From Lamprocystis purpurea (GTDB lineage: Bacteria > Pseudomonadota > Gammaproteobacteria > Chromatiales > Chromatiaceae), in contig DYRB01000005.1 of assembly GCA_020718945.1 (NCBI GenBank), forward strand, positions 1-18,113: 18,113 nucleotides of DNA, in the 5' to 3' direction. Positions within the stretch are counted from its first letter, which is position 1. Each line of letters opens with the position of its first letter. The notes under the pieces are model-generated. The model did no database searches, was not told where the DNA came from, and saw only the letters and a program-made list of their open reading frames with translations. Shown piece by piece: positions 1 to 6,949 of the stretch. A program made the translations under genes and the position numbers.

Positions 1-1613
1 GCCGTATTCTGTCCGAAGTAGCCGGCGTTGTAGTTGGCATTGCTGACGGTGCCGGGGCGCGTACCGCTCATCATCAACTGGTTGCCCGTCAAAGAACCGG
101 TGGCGAACGAGAGCCCGAACCGCACGCCCAGATCGCGGGCAAAATCGTTGTTGGCGATGACGATGCGCGACTCGATCATGACCTGGCGCACCGGGACATC
201 CAGGCGTCCGACCACCTTGCGGATATCCTCCAGCTTGGCGGAGGTGTCCTGAACCAGCAGGGTGTTGGTGCGCTTGTCGAAGGTGACATTGCCGCGCTCG
301 GACAGCAGATTGTTGTCCTCCGACTTGAGCAGGGTGGCCAACTCGGCGGCCTTGGCGTAGTTGACCTGGACGAATTCCGAGCGCAATGGGGCCAGTTCCT
401 CGATCTGTTGTTGGGACTCCAACTCCAGCTTGTCCTGGGCGGCGACCTCCGGGGACGGGGCAATCATGATTACATTGCCGGTCTGACGCATAGTCAGGCC
501 CTTGGTCTTGAGGATGATGTCCAGGGCCTGGTCCCAAGGGACGTTCTTCAGTCGCAATGTGATGTTGCCACCCACCGTGTCGCTGGCGACCAAGTTCAGA
601 CCCGTGAAATCGGCCAGGAGCTGGAGGACGGCGCGGACCTCGATGTCCTGGAAATTGAGCGATAGGCGGTCCCCCGAGAAGATCACCTCCTTCTTTTTCT
701 GCTGCTCCTTCTCCGCCTTGGAGAGCTTGCGGAATTCCAGGGTGAACAGGTCGTCGGTCTGGTAGGCAAGGTAATCGAAATCCTCGCTGGCGTTGATGTC
801 GATCTCGACGTCCCGGCCCTTGGGCTTGGTCTCCACGCTGGCCACTGCGGTACCGAAATCCGTGACGTCCAGGCGGCGGAACAGGCGCTGCGGCAGGGCC
901 GTGTCGAACACGTCCACCAGCACATGCTGCCCCTGCTCGCGCACCGCCACCCGGGTGCCGGCGTCGGGCAGCTTGACTATGACCCGACCCTCGCCGGTGT
1001 TGCCACGGCGGAAATCGACATCGCGCAAGGGTGCGCCGCGGCTGGCGCTGGGGCGCGCCGCGGCCCTGGGGGCTTGGGCCGGCGCTGGCCTCTGGCCAGG
1101 CGCAGCCGCAGGACCCGCGGCCCGCGGCGGAGCCGCCACGGGCTGGGCGGTCGGTGCCGGGGCAGCGGCGGCCTGTTGGGTGTTCACGTTGATGGTGACT
1201 CGGTCGCCACGGGTCACGACCTCGTAGGGGACCGATTCGTTGAGGTTGACCACCACCCGGGTACGGTCACCCGCCTCCACCGCCACGACGCTGTGGACCA
1301 CCCCAACGCCGACCGGGACCGTCTTGTTCTTGAGGTCGCTGATCACGCCCGGAAAGTCCAGGGCGATGCGCGCCGGAGAGTCGGTGGAGAAATGTTCCGG
1401 GGGCTTGGGGGCCCCGGACAGTACCAAGTCGATCTGCACCCGGTTGCCCGGGAGGGCGGCGAACTCAATGTTCTGCAGGGCCGGTGCTGCCTGGGCCGCC
1501 GGGGCACCCAGCAGCAGCGGCGTCAGCAGGGCCAGGAGAGCGCCCCAACGTAGGCCGAAGCGATCCGCCGCAGGGGTGCCGGTGGCAGCGTGCATGGCTA
1601 GCAAAGTGTTCAT
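1..1613 (-). CDS. pilQ: Type IV pilus secretin PilQ (3' end beyond the window)
   Basis: PilQ is the outer-membrane secretin through which the type IV pilus exits. The visible 537 codons are open from the ATG at 1613 to the window edge, so the C-terminal secretin pore is missing. A signal peptide occupies about residues 1-43 (hydrophobic stretch 24-40, then AQA-A). Two AMIN-type peptidoglycan-binding regions follow, at about 45-145 and 195-295. They are separated by an Ala/Pro-rich linker at about 147-192. The secretin/TonB short N-terminal domain is at about 315-385 (LNFQDIEVRAVLQLLADFTG), then an N1-type domain at about 412-475, and the beginning of the secretin domain (RQVMIESRIV) at about 476. 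The gene starts 21 bp after pilP and is last in the visible operon. A GGAG lies 11 nt before the chosen ATG; a second ATG six codons on (1595) is possible. Confidence 0.96.
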   Translation of the reverse strand, partial: MNTLLAMHAATGTPAADRFGLRWGALLALLTPLLLGAPAAQAAPALQNIEFAALPGNRVQIDLVLSGAPKPPEHFSTDSPARIALDFPGVISDLKNKTVPVGVGVVHSVVAVEAGDRTRVVVNLNESVPYEVVTRGDRVTINVNTQQAAAAPAPTAQPVAAPPRAAGPAAAPGQRPAPAQAPRAAARPSASRGAPLRDVDFRRGNTGEGRVIVKLPDAGTRVAVREQGQHVLVDVFDTALPQRLFRRLDVTDFGTAVASVETKPKGRDVEIDINASEDFDYLAYQTDDLFTLEFRKLSKAEKEQQKKKEVIFSGDRLSLNFQDIEVRAVLQLLADFTGLNLVASDTVGGNITLRLKNVPWDQALDIILKTKGLTMRQTGNVIMIAPSPEVAAQDKLELESQQQIEELAPLRSEFVQVNYAKAAELATLLKSEDNNLLSERGNVTFDKRTNTLLVQDTSAKLEDIRKVVGRLDVPVRQVMIESRIVIANNDFARDLGVRFGLSFATGSLTGNQLMMSGTRPGTVSNANYNAGYFGQNT

Positions 1614-1634
1614 CGCAACCTGTTCTCCGGCAAC

Positions 1635-2153
1635 CTATTGCTTCAGAGTGACGGCGGCCTGCCGTTCGCGCCACTCGCCCCCACCCTCGTTGACGATCTC
1701 GGTGAGTTGGACCTGGCCCTCGTCCACCCGGGTGATCTGCCCGTTGTTCTGGCCGAGGTAGTCGCCTACCCGGACCCGGTGGAGCACGCCCTCGGGGGTT
1801 ATGATCAGCGCCCAGTGGGTATCCCCCTGGGCCAGGGTTCCGACCATCTTCAGCGCATCCAGCGCATACTGCTCCAGTTCCTCCTTGCGCCGCAGGGGGT
1901 CCGGGGCTATGCCGCCGGCTGGGCCGGGCTTGCTGGTGTCTTCGCCCCTGGTGTCCATGACGAAGGGATCGCGGCGGTCGCCTGGGTCATAGACGAAGGT
2001 CGCGATTTGCTTGATCTCGGGGAGCGGTTCGATGGGCCCCGGGTCGCGGTCGCGGACCTTGGCCACATAGTCCGCGAGGTCCTGGGTGCCGCCCCCGCCG
2101 CAGGCGGCGAGCGAGACGGTTGCCAGCAGGACCGTCAGGCGTAACGGCCTCAT
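1635..2153 (-). CDS. pilP: Type IV pilus assembly lipoprotein PilP
   Basis: This 172-residue protein is the inner-membrane lipoprotein that links the PilN/PilO periplasmic dimer to the secretin PilQ. The N-terminus has a lipoprotein signal with lipobox LAAC, so Cys18 is the predicted lipidated residue and a Gly-rich stretch follows. Residues of about 20-75 look like the disordered linker typical of PilP, ending at the DRRDPF motif. The rest (about 85-170) is the small beta-sandwich domain (GTLAQGDTHWALI, VRVGDYLGQNNG). Length is normal for the family. The start codon overlaps the pilO stop as ATGA, suggesting translational coupling. Identification rests on the lipobox, the motif order and the position between pilO and pilQ. 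Confidence 0.97.
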   Translation of the reverse strand: MRPLRLTVLLATVSLAACGGGGTQDLADYVAKVRDRDPGPIEPLPEIKQIATFVYDPGDRRDPFVMDTRGEDTSKPGPAGGIAPDPLRRKEELEQYALDALKMVGTLAQGDTHWALIITPEGVLHRVRVGDYLGQNNGQITRVDEGQVQLTEIVNEGGGEWRERQAAVTLKQ

Positions 2154-2773
2154 TTGAGTGCAGCCTCGTCGAGGTATCTATAGGTCTTGACGGTCGCCTG
2201 CAAGGACAACTTCACTCCAGCGGGCTCCGCCCCCGGCGAAAGGGGTCTGGCGCCCTGCGGCGCATCAATCTTGACATCATGCAGGGTGACGATGCGCGGC
2301 AGCGCCGCCAGGCCACTGACAAAGCGGCCGAACTCGTGGTATTGCCCGCTGACCTTGATGCGGATGGGCAATTCGGCATAGAAGTCCTTGAGTTGCTCAC
2401 CTTCGGGCTGGAACAGCTCGAACTCCAGGCCGGCGGCCAATCCGGTCTGAGACACGTCCACCAGCAGACCGGCGACCTCCGTCTTGTCGGGGAGCTGACG
2501 CAGCATGGTGCCGAAGGACTCCTTCATCTCTTCGAGCTGCTGCTCGTAGGCCTCCAGGTTGACCGCCTTGGCCTGTTTGGTCTCGAAGCTGCTGCGCAGT
2601 TGCATCTCCTTGTCCTCCTCGACACGCAGCCGATCCAGTTGGGCGCTGGTGTCGAGGTAGTAGAGGGCGAAGCCGACCGCGCAGCACAGCACCAGAATGA
2701 CCAGGGACTTGATCGGCGTCGGCCACTCGCCGATGTTGCTGAGTTCGAGCTCGTTGAGTTGGTTGAGGTTCAT
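2150..2773 (-). CDS. pilO: Type IV pilus inner-membrane protein PilO
   Basis: PilO is a bitopic inner-membrane protein that dimerises with PilN to form the periplasmic part of the type IV pilus alignment complex. The 207-residue product has a short cytoplasmic N-terminus, one membrane segment at about residues 24-43 (SLVILVLCCAVGFALYYLD), a coiled coil at about 45-95, and a ferredoxin-like periplasmic domain with family-typical stretches such as LPDKTEVAGLL and ISGQ-like IKVSGQYHEFG. The ATG lies 9 bp after the pilN stop and the stop overlaps pilP. Size and order match the canonical pilMNOPQ operon. Confidence 0.97.
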   Translation of the reverse strand: MNLNQLNELELSNIGEWPTPIKSLVILVLCCAVGFALYYLDTSAQLDRLRVEEDKEMQLRSSFETKQAKAVNLEAYEQQLEEMKESFGTMLRQLPDKTEVAGLLVDVSQTGLAAGLEFELFQPEGEQLKDFYAELPIRIKVSGQYHEFGRFVSGLAALPRIVTLHDVKIDAPQGARPLSPGAEPAGVKLSLQATVKTYRYLDEAALK

Positions 2774-2782
2774 GTCGGCGCC

Positions 2783-3436
2783 CTAGGACTTTGCGGGCTT
2801 GGCGGCGGGCTTGGCCGCCGGTTTGCCGGCAGTCGGCTTACCGGGCTTGGCACCCTTGGCAGGCACTGCGGCCGCTGCGGGCTCCTCCGGGCCGCTCGCC
2901 CCGCGCTGCTCAAAGCGCAGCCGGAAGCGGCTCAGACCGGTGCCGGTCTGGTCCTTGTTCTCGATCAGTTGCAGGCTGGGATTGCCGACCCAGGCGGAGG
3001 ACTCGACGTTGCGCATGAACGACGACACCCGGGCATTGGACTGGGCCTGACCCTCGATGGTGACGGCCTTGCCGGCTTGATCCACCTTGGTCAGGAAGAT
3101 ACCGTCTGGCATCGCAACGACCATCTCATCGAACAGGTGCACCACCTCCGGGCGGCTCTGCTGGAGCTGTTGGATGATGTTCATCCGTACGATCAGGCTC
3201 GCCTTGGTGACCTCCAGGTCCTGGATCTTCTTGATCTGGCGATCCAGGGCCGCGATCTCGGACTGGAGGAACTTGTTGCGCTCCTGTTGCGCCGTGATGG
3301 TGCCCTCGATCTGGAAATGTACCCCGAGTGCCAGGACGGCTGCCACCGCCAGGGCCGCGACCGCAGCGACGGCAAACTCCCGCTGGCGGCGCTTTCGCTC
3401 GGCCTCGCGCCACGGCAGAAGGTTGATGCGTGCCAT
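2783..3436 (-). CDS. pilN: Type IV pilus assembly protein PilN
   Basis: PilN has a cytoplasmic N-terminal peptide that docks into PilM; here it is the expected INLLPWR at residues 4-10. One membrane segment follows at about 22-41, then a periplasmic coiled coil at about 48-95 and a ferredoxin-like domain to about 178 (MPDGIFLTKVDQAG). The total of 217 residues is longer than the usual size of about 180-200. The excess is a low-complexity Ala/Lys/Pro tail from about 185 to the end, with GKP and AAKPA repeats. The start codon directly abuts the pilM stop. What the tail does is unknown; a positively charged periplasmic tail could touch peptidoglycan or PilP, but that is conjecture. Confidence 0.97.
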   Translation of the reverse strand: MARINLLPWREAERKRRQREFAVAAVAALAVAAVLALGVHFQIEGTITAQQERNKFLQSEIAALDRQIKKIQDLEVTKASLIVRMNIIQQLQQSRPEVVHLFDEMVVAMPDGIFLTKVDQAGKAVTIEGQAQSNARVSSFMRNVESSAWVGNPSLQLIENKDQTGTGLSRFRLRFEQRGASGPEEPAAAAVPAKGAKPGKPTAGKPAAKPAAKPAKS

Positions 3437-4510
3437 TTAGTCGAACCCCCTCAGGGCCAACCCCACCGCGATCATGAGGGATGGGGCGTCCCGGGCTATG
3501 TCCTGGGCCTTGATGTGGGGGGCCAGGGACATGTGGGTGAATGGGTTGGCCACCACCGTGTGGATGCCGAGGCGGTCCTCGACCAGTTCGTCCACCTTCT
3601 TGATGCCCGCCGAGCCCCCGGCAATGATCAGTTGATCGACCCGGTTGAAGGTGCTCGCTGAATAGAAGAACTGTAGCGCCCGGCCGATCTGCTGGGCCAG
3701 GGTCTCCTTGAACGGGGTGAGGATCTCCGGCTCGAAGGTCTCCGGGAGGGTCCCTTCGAGCAGCTTCTGGTAGGCCTGATCTCGCGGCAGGCTGTAGCGG
3801 CGTTGGATCTCCTCGATGAGTTGGTGCCCGCCGAAGTTCTGCTCGCGGGTGTAGACGATGCGCCCCTCGTGCAGGACATGCAGGTTGGTGGTTGCGGCGC
3901 CCACATCGGCCACTGCCACGGTCTGCTCGCTGCGTTCGTCGCCGCGGGCGCCCAGCACCAGGGCGCAGGCGTTCTCCATGGCGTAGGCCTCGACATCGAC
4001 CACCACCGCGGTCAACCCGCCGATATCCAGGGCGCTGACACGGTCGTCGACGTTCTCCCGGCGGGAGGCGGCGAGCAGGACATCGACCATGTCCGGGCTG
4101 GACGAGGAGGGCCCCAGCACGTCGAAGTCGATGTTGACCTCCTCCAGCGGGTAGGGGATGTATTGGTCCGCCTCGAGCTGGATCTGAGTCTCCATCTCGG
4201 CGGCGCTCAGGTTGGCCGACATGGAGATGACCTTGGTGATGACCGCCGAGCCGGACACTGCTACCGCGGCGCGGGTGGTCTTGGTGCCGCTGCGGGCTAC
4301 CGCCTTCTGCAAGGTCTGACCCACGGCGTCCACGTCCGCGATCTTTTTCTCGACCACGGCGTTGGGCGGCAGGGGCTCCACCGCGTAGGTTTCGACGTGG
4401 AACAGCGACGCCGAGGCACCGCCGCTCTGCGACAACTCGATCAGCTTGATGGTGGTCGAACTGATGTCGACGCCCAACAAAGCGGTCTTTTTTCGACCAA
4501 AACTGAACAT
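3437..4510 (-). CDS. pilM: Type IV pilus assembly ATPase-fold protein PilM
   Basis: PilM is an actin/FtsA-fold cytoplasmic protein that binds nucleotide and the PilN N-terminal peptide, anchoring the alignment complex to the cytoplasmic side of the type IV pilus machine. The 357 residues begin with LLGVDISSTTIKLIEL (11-26, phosphate-1 motif). They carry ADVGAATTNLHVL at about 201-213 (phosphate-2), an AGGS motif at 297-300 (adenosine motif), and end in the family-typical DAPSLMIAVGLALRGFD. Length is normal. It is the first gene of pilMNOPQ, and two sigma70-like promoters lie within 150 bp upstream. Confidence 0.98.
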   Translation of the reverse strand: MFSFGRKKTALLGVDISSTTIKLIELSQSGGASASLFHVETYAVEPLPPNAVVEKKIADVDAVGQTLQKAVARSGTKTTRAAVAVSGSAVITKVISMSANLSAAEMETQIQLEADQYIPYPLEEVNIDFDVLGPSSSSPDMVDVLLAASRRENVDDRVSALDIGGLTAVVVDVEAYAMENACALVLGARGDERSEQTVAVADVGAATTNLHVLHEGRIVYTREQNFGGHQLIEEIQRRYSLPRDQAYQKLLEGTLPETFEPEILTPFKETLAQQIGRALQFFYSASTFNRVDQLIIAGGSAGIKKVDELVEDRLGIHTVVANPFTHMSLAPHIKAQDIARDAPSLMIAVGLALRGFD

Positions 4511-4575
4511 GGCGGCTTAGCCTGTTGCGCGAACCACAAGGGTAATCTTAAGCTTCGTTTGCGAAAGCCAAGATA

Positions 4576-4603
4576 ACTATATCAAATTCTGAGTATTTGT
4601 CGA
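4576..4603 (-). promoter_or_regulatory. Predicted sigma70 promoter, proximal, for pilMNOPQ
   Basis: Read on the minus strand, TCGACA (4598-4603) is followed after exactly 16 bp by TATAGT (4576-4581). Each hexamer matches five of six consensus positions. The expected transcript would start near 4569, about 60 nt before the pilM ATG, in an AT-rich patch of otherwise GC-rich DNA. This is motif reading only. Confidence 0.5.
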
Positions 4604-4630
4604 AAAAAAACATCATGGCATATGTGCGAC

Positions 4631-4658
4631 ATTATAGACGGTTCGCAACACCTGTCAC
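4631..4658 (-). promoter_or_regulatory. Predicted sigma70 promoter, distal, for pilMNOPQ
   Basis: On the minus strand, GTGACA (4653-4658; five of six positions match TTGACA) is followed after 16 bp by a perfect TATAAT (4631-4636). Transcription would begin near 4624 and leave a leader of about 114 nt before pilM. A run of eight T residues on the minus strand (4603-4610) lies between the two promoters. Which promoter is used cannot be told from sequence. Confidence 0.5.
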
Positions 4659-4796
4659 GGACTCTGGCCGCCTCCCCCTCGCCCAGCCAGCGACACGCCC
4701 AAGGTCCCACGCAGCCGCCCGCGGCCCCTATAGTATGCCCCCGGGCGCCCCCAAGTCTGTGTCCCAGACCCCATTCAGCCGCGGTGGATCATAGCA

Positions 4797-4868
4797 ATGC
4801 CAAAGCCCCAGCGTATCGTCAAATTCCCGAGCCCAGGCCGGACCGCCGGCGGGGAGGCAGGCCCATGA
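4797..4868 (+). CDS. Possible 23-codon leader ORF overlapping the next gene
   Basis: ATG at 4797 opens a 23-codon frame beginning MPKPQRIVKFPSPGR. Its TGA (4866-4868) overlaps the ATG of the following gene at 4865 as ATGA. A GGTGG lies 9 nt upstream of the ATG. The overlap is the geometry used for translational coupling, and the basic peptide could act as a leader. The frame is very short, no homologue is recognised, and chance is a serious alternative. Confidence 0.2.
   Translation: MPKPQRIVKFPSPGRTAGGEAGP
4851..4857 (+). promoter_or_regulatory. Strong Shine-Dalgarno fixing the start at 4865
   Basis: GGGGAGG is placed 7 nt before the ATG at 4865. This favours that start over the upstream in-frame ATG at 4622, which would add an 81-residue low-complexity extension running through the pilM promoter region. 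Confidence 0.65.
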
Positions 4869-5503
4869 CCGGACACAGTCGGGTATCGCCGCAACGCCAA
4901 CGCCTGGCCTACGAGGCGGCGCGCATCCTCGCCGAGCACGGCGGACAAGCCTTCGACCGGGCGCGGCGCAAGGCGGCCGAGCGCACTGGGATACTCAACC
5001 GGCGCGATTGGCCGACGAACGAAGAGATCCAGGACGCCCTCATGGAGCAGCGCCGCCTGTTCCAGCCCGAGCGGATCACCGTCGATCTGCGGCGGTTGCG
5101 CGAGCAGGCGGTGCGCGCCATGGGGCTGTTCGCCCGCTTCACCCCGCGCCTGGTGGGGCCAGTGCTGTCTGGGGCCGGGGATCTGCGCGAGGGGGTGCGC
5201 CTGCACCTGTTTGCCGACAGTGCCGAGGAACTGGTGTTTGCCCTGGTGGATCAGGGCATTCCCTGGCAGGAGCGGGAAGAGGCCCTACGCTACGGCGGCG
5301 GGCTGCGCCGGGCCTGCCCGGCCTTCGCCTTCGTGGCCGGGGAGATCCCCTTCACCCTGGTGGTCCTGCCACCCCAGGCCCTGCGCAATCCACCCCTGGA
5401 CCCGGTGACCGAGCGCCCGCAGCGGGGCGCCGACCTCCACGCCCTGCGGCGCATGCTGGACGCGGGCGACACCCAGGCCGCCGATCTGGGCGCGTCCGCG
5501 TAG
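4865..5503 (+). CDS. Conserved uncharacterised protein, nucleotidyltransferase-like signature
   Basis: The product is 212 residues, soluble, with no signal peptide or membrane segment. An N-terminal helical part (about 8-92) holds RLAYEAARILAEHG and many Arg/Glu residues. A central alpha/beta part follows, with LVGPVLSGAGD at 96-106, VRLHLFADSAEELVFAL at 111-127 and FTLVVLPPQALR at 163-174. The arrangement of a glycine-containing turn, about ten residues, then a strand ending in LFAD is loosely like the active-site region of minimal nucleotidyltransferases. The classical GS and paired Asp residues are not clearly present, so no activity is claimed. From memory, similar proteins of about 210 residues occur in other gammaproteobacteria without known function. 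It is the only plus-strand gene here and converges on mdh. The start is chosen for its Shine-Dalgarno at 4851-4857. Confidence 0.8.
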   Translation: MTGHSRVSPQRQRLAYEAARILAEHGGQAFDRARRKAAERTGILNRRDWPTNEEIQDALMEQRRLFQPERITVDLRRLREQAVRAMGLFARFTPRLVGPVLSGAGDLREGVRLHLFADSAEELVFALVDQGIPWQEREEALRYGGGLRRACPAFAFVAGEIPFTLVVLPPQALRNPPLDPVTERPQRGADLHALRRMLDAGDTQAADLGASA

Positions 5504-5515
5504 CGTTTGAAGAAG

Positions 5516-5531
5516 AATTCAGCCGCAAATG
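5516..5531 (+). repeat. Solitary fragment of the CGCAAAT inverted-repeat family
   Basis: AATTCAGCCGCAAATG lies 12 bp after the stop of the plus-strand gene, in the 88-bp gap before the mdh stop. It matches the outer end of the repeat arms at 16177-16190 and 17994-18007. No second heptamer and no opposing arm follow, so it looks like a decayed or truncated copy. It is too short to exclude chance, although the 14-base match TTCAGCCGCAAATG is exact. Confidence 0.45.
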
Positions 5532-5591
5532 GGCTCTGGCGTGCCGTATGGCTGGGTGGGTGGCGCGGCGTCCTTGCCGGATGGCGCATGC

Positions 5592-6524
5592 CTAAACGAT
5601 GTCCTTGAGCCGGCCTATGTCCTCGCGCACTGCCGCCGCGGAGGCGTCGAAGGCGGCGCGCTCCTCGGTGTTGAGGTCGATCTCCACCACTGACTCCAGG
5701 CCGTGGTCGCTCAGCACGCAGGGCACCCCCATGGCGATGTCGGCCTCGCCGTACTCCCCCTCCAGGATGGCCACACAGGGCAGGATGCGCCGGCGGTTGT
5801 TGACTATGGCATCGACCATGGCCGCTACCGCGGCCCCGGGGGCATCGTAGGCGCTGGAGTTCTTGCGCAGGGCCAGGATCTCGGCCCCCCCCTTGCGGGT
5901 GCGCTCGTTGATGGCCTCGATGCGCTCGGCGGACAGGAAATGGGTGATCGGGATGCCGTTGATGGTGCAGTAGCGGGGCACCGGGACCATGGTGTCGCCG
6001 TGACCGCCCAGCACAATGGTGGTGATGTCGCGCACCGAGAAGCCGGTCTCGTGGGAGATGAAGCTCGCCATGCGCGAGGCGTCCAATACCCCGGCCTGGC
6101 CGAAGACCCGTTCCCGGGGCCAGCCGCTGCGCTGGAAGGCGCGGTAGGTGAGGGTGTCCACCGGGTTGGTGACCATGAGGATCATGGCCTCCGGGCAGTA
6201 GCGCATCGCCTGATCGACCACCTCGTCGATGACCCGCACGTTGGCCTCCAGCACGTCGGAGCGGGACATGCCGGGCTTGCGCGGCAGGCCGGCGGTAACC
6301 ACCAGCAGTTCCGACCCGCGCATGATCTGCGGGTCGTTGCTGCCGCTCAATGAACAGTCGAACTCGAAGAAGGGTGCGGTCTGGCAGATGTCCAGGGCGA
6401 CGCCCTCGGGGACATCCTCGCGGATGTCGTAGAGGGCGATCTCCCGGCACAGCTCCTTCTCGGCCAGGATCTGGGCCGTGGTCTCCCCGACCCGGCCGGC
6501 CCCGACGATGGTGATCTTGCGCAT
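5592..6524 (-). CDS. mdh: NAD-dependent malate dehydrogenase, LDH-like type
   Basis: The enzyme interconverts malate and oxaloacetate with NAD in the cytoplasm (TCA cycle and reverse flux). The 310 residues show the NAD-binding GAGRVG at 8-13 and Asp33 at the end of the second strand, which indicates NAD rather than NADP. The substrate loop LPRKPGMSR (80-88) carries Arg82, the position that selects malate over lactate in this family, and Arg88. TNPVD is at 119-123, Asp148 and Arg151 are in place, and the catalytic His175 is in GGHGDT (173-178). Length is normal for the LDH-like, usually tetrameric class rather than the longer dimeric class. GAGG is placed 8 nt before the ATG. The gene is preceded by an apparent malic enzyme relic on the same strand. 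Confidence 0.96.
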   Translation of the reverse strand: MRKITIVGAGRVGETTAQILAEKELCREIALYDIREDVPEGVALDICQTAPFFEFDCSLSGSNDPQIMRGSELLVVTAGLPRKPGMSRSDVLEANVRVIDEVVDQAMRYCPEAMILMVTNPVDTLTYRAFQRSGWPRERVFGQAGVLDASRMASFISHETGFSVRDITTIVLGGHGDTMVPVPRYCTINGIPITHFLSAERIEAINERTRKGGAEILALRKNSSAYDAPGAAVAAMVDAIVNNRRRILPCVAILEGEYGEADIAMGVPCVLSDHGLESVVEIDLNTEERAAFDASAAAVREDIGRLKDIV

Positions 6525-6949
6525 AACGGTTTCCTCGTTTGGATGATTGGGTGCTGCCCATGGGGCTCGATCTGGGTGCGGCCTCCTGCCGCCGGCCGGG
6601 TTGTGACCCCGGCTCGAAGGTCCCAGCCCAGCGCCGCGCCCGGCGCGAGGCTTGCGGTCGGGCTACTGGGGGTAACCGGCCGGATAGGACAGCCGCGCCA
6701 CCCCGCTCTCGACCGCCGCCCGCGCAACGGCGGCCGGGACCAGGTCGCGCAGCCGCGGGTCGAAGGGCTTGGACTTCTGACGACTGCCGTCGGTCGGTTG
6801 GGGTGGATGTTGCCAGATGCCTGGCCCGGCCGGCCAACTATATGCAGGATTGAGAACTTAAATGGGCGACGTAGGACCTGCGGTCCTGTGGCAATAGTCA
6901 GGCTAAGAACGGAAAGCTCAGGACTGTTCGGAACACGCACCCCGGGGGA
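6525..6949. other. Intergenic stretch between mdh and the coiled-coil/FGE-like gene
   Basis: These 425 bp hold no intact gene. The middle contains the malic enzyme-like relic (6663-6776). Between the relic and mdh, GCCGGG and CCCGGC form a 6-bp stem (6593-6612) with no T-run. Between the relic and the upstream gene stop, AGGACC-TGC-GGTCCT (6873-6887) is a small perfect hairpin, also without a T-run, about 60 bp after that stop. An AT-rich patch at 6837-6860 includes minus-strand TATAGT (6837-6842), a possible -10 for mdh with no good -35. Confidence 0.5.
6663..6776 (-). pseudogene. 3' relic of a malic enzyme gene
   Basis: A minus-strand frame ending in TAG (6663-6665) encodes a peptide containing SKPFDPRLRDLVPAA and, further on, ARAAVESGVAR, followed by a short Tyr/Pro-containing tail. 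Prokaryotic malic enzymes (oxaloacetate-decarboxylating malate dehydrogenases) characteristically end with IIPxPFDPRL, AVAxAAxxSGVA and a short tail, so the match covers the last 35 or so residues in correct order. Upstream of about 6776 the frame stays open briefly but no longer resembles the family. Nothing else of the roughly 400-residue enzyme is visible, so the gene appears cut off at this point. The next gene on the same strand is mdh, which uses the same substrate. The call rests on a remembered family signature and needs a protein search. Confidence 0.6.

Larger units (their letters stand above)
4511..4864. other. Divergent intergenic region between pilM and the plus-strand gene
   Basis: The pilM-proximal 150 bp is AT-rich and holds the two minus-strand promoter candidates. 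The rest is GC-rich. For the plus strand the best -10 candidate is TATAGT at 4729-4734, but no convincing -35 lies at the right distance. A short open frame (4797-4868) is described separately. In many gammaproteobacteria the gene divergent from pilM is the penicillin-binding protein gene mrcA; no trace of it is seen here. Confidence 0.5.

Noticed and set aside
2120..3661. 513-codon plus-strand ORF antisense to pilO and pilN
   Set aside because: The pil genes on the other strand are unmistakable, and this frame reads through several of them with no family features.
5290..6837. 515-codon minus-strand ORF across mdh and its upstream region
   Set aside because: It is an out-of-frame shadow of mdh, which shows all catalytic residues in another frame.
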